Shown here in pieces: positions 63,169-64,000 of a stretch of 64,000 bases of DNA (its first letter is position 1; the number at the start of each line of letters is the position of its first letter). Both the position numbers and the translations under genes were made by a program. The DNA lies in the NCBI RefSeq assembly GCF_011044155.1, contig NZ_CP049056.1, positions 4,096,001 to 4,160,000 on the forward strand, given 5' to 3'. The notes below the pieces were generated by a model, which was given only the letters and a program-made list of their open reading frames with translations, did no database searches and was not told the DNA's origin. The DNA is from Pikeienuella piscinae (lineage in GTDB: Bacteria; Pseudomonadota; Alphaproteobacteria; Rhodobacterales; Rhodobacteraceae).

Positions 63169-64000
63169 TCAGCCTACCAGCGCTTCGGCGGAAAGCGCAT
63201 AGAGCGGGGCCGCGCCTTCGGTCGCAGCAACGAGGAGGCCCGGAATCTCCGCCATCGCCTGCCTGATGTGAAAGGCCGCGAGAGGCGCATGGCCGGGGTC
63301 TTCCGCAGCTTTCAGGAAATGCCAGCCGCCGAGAAGGAGCGCCCAGGCCCGGAGATAGGGCGCGGCGCCGGCGAAACGGTCGTTGATCTCCGGCGCGTTC
63401 AGCATCCAGTCGGTCGCCCGCGCAACCTCGGCGTGGGCGGCCAGCACCCGACGAGCGAGTTCCGAATCGCCGGAAGCTTTCGCCCCGGCTTCGATCTCCG
63501 CCAGCAGCGCGTGCGCGGCGGCGCCGCCATCGGAGAGCTTCCGTCCGACCAGGTCCATCGCCTGCACGCCGTTCGTTCCCTCGTAGATCGGGGTAATGCG
63601 CGCGTCGCGGGCGAATTGCGCGGCGCCGGTCTCTTCGATGAAACCCATGCCGCCATGGACCTGAATGTTCAGATTCGCCACCTCATTGCCGATATCCGTG
63701 GAGAACGCCTTGGCGATCGGGGTGAGGAAGGCGGCGCGCGCCTTCCAGCCCGCGCGCTCCGCCTCCGGCGCCGCGCGCGCCATGTCGGTGCTGAGGGCGG
63801 TGTCGAGGCAGATCGCGCGGGCGGTGAATGTCAGCGTCTTCATCCGCAGCAGCATCCGGCGGACATCGGCGTGGTCGATGATCGCGCCCGACCCTTCCAC
63901 CGGCGTCCGGCCCTGCTTGCGCTCGGCCGCGTAGGCAAGCGCCATCTGCGTCGCCGCTTCGGCGATCCCAAGCCCTTCCGCCGCCACGCCGAGGCGGGCG
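63169..64000 (-). CDS. Acyl-CoA dehydrogenase, C-terminal part (5' end outside window)
   Basis: The frame enters from the right edge without a start; about 276 C-terminal residues are present. It contains VHGGMGFIEETGAAQFARDA and the catalytic Glu in ITPIYEGTNGVQAMDL, then a helical C-terminal extension (ALLAEIEAGAKASGDSEL onwards) found in the long acyl-CoA dehydrogenases that include DmdC-type methylmercaptopropionyl-CoA dehydrogenases. It is the first of three co-directional genes with the MBL and SDR genes. Substrate specificity cannot be told from this part. Confidence 0.88.
   Translation of the reverse strand, partial: ARLGVAAEGLGIAEAATQMALAYAAERKQGRTPVEGSGAIIDHADVRRMLLRMKTLTFTARAICLDTALSTDMARAAPEAERAGWKARAAFLTPIAKAFSTDIGNEVANLNIQVHGGMGFIEETGAAQFARDARITPIYEGTNGVQAMDLVGRKLSDGGAAAHALLAEIEAGAKASGDSELARRVLAAHAEVARATDWMLNAPEINDRFAGAAPYLRAWALLLGGWHFLKAAEDPGHAPLAAFHIRQAMAEIPGLLVAATEGAAPLYALSAEALVG

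Overview
The window comes from a high-GC alphaproteobacterium, most likely a marine or environmental member of the Rhodobacterales. The evidence is the set of VPLPA-type C-terminal sorting signals, a COQ9 homologue, a TIGR02300/FYDLN protein, the 44-residue aa3 oxidase subunit IV, a Paracoccus/Ralstonia-type intracellular PHB depolymerase, the gpmI-envC-ctpA-rppH row, and many TRAP and ABC uptake systems. Genes are dense and often overlap by 1-4 bases. I see no insertion sequence, prophage, CRISPR array or rRNA. Both ends cut through a gene: a TRAP binding protein on the left and an acyl-CoA dehydrogenase on the right.

1-12.5 kb is a transport region: the tail of one TRAP operon (P-Q-M), a CUT1-type carbohydrate ABC operon (ATPase, Tat-exported binding protein, two permeases), an MFS_3 exporter on the other strand, and a second TRAP operon in the order Q-P-M. 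12.6-15.5 kb holds a GcvA-like LysR gene with a one-base frameshift in a G8 tract. It is divergent from a di-iron desaturase-fold enzyme that is coupled to a TIM-barrel isomerase-like protein. 15.5-21 kb holds two VPLPA-CTERM surface proteins, tRNA-Leu(CAA), serine dehydratase, a Nudix protein and mmsA.

21-26.4 kb encodes a YbdK-type carboxylate-amine ligase followed by an isobutyryl-CoA dehydrogenase / hydroxyisobutyryl-CoA hydrolase / mmsB / enoyl-CoA hydratase operon. With mmsA this covers valine degradation from isobutyryl-CoA to propionyl-CoA. 26.5-38.3 kb is mainly housekeeping: cfa, gpmI, envC, ctpA, rppH, a class A PBP, an SDR, a YgjP-like metalloprotease, phaZ, the Asp-rich FYDLN protein and tRNA-Ala(GGC), followed by an M20 peptidase.

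39.95-53.3 kb is the most coherent accessory unit: fifteen co-directional, largely overlapping genes. They match the aerobic CoA-ester route for 2-aminobenzoate (anthranilate): monooxygenase/reductase fusion, SDR, MarR regulator, atypical crotonase, acyl-CoA dehydrogenase, cupin, aminobenzoate-CoA ligase, a stand-alone Lrp RAM domain, a five-gene branched-chain-type ABC importer, a 4HBT thioesterase and a RidA-like enamine deaminase. I propose that RidA and the atypical crotonase carry out the deamination and ring-opening steps.

53.3-64 kb returns to core functions: COQ9, rpsU, a membrane-anchored LytTR regulator, a crotonase, a three-subunit proton-translocating transhydrogenase, cytochrome oxidase subunit IV, a GNAT, a third VPLPA-CTERM protein, and an acyl-CoA dehydrogenase / MBL-fold / SDR operon. 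Two cross-window patterns stand out. A near-identical 10-base word lies upstream of all three VPLPA-CTERM genes. GC-rich hairpins sit directly behind all four solute-binding-protein genes.
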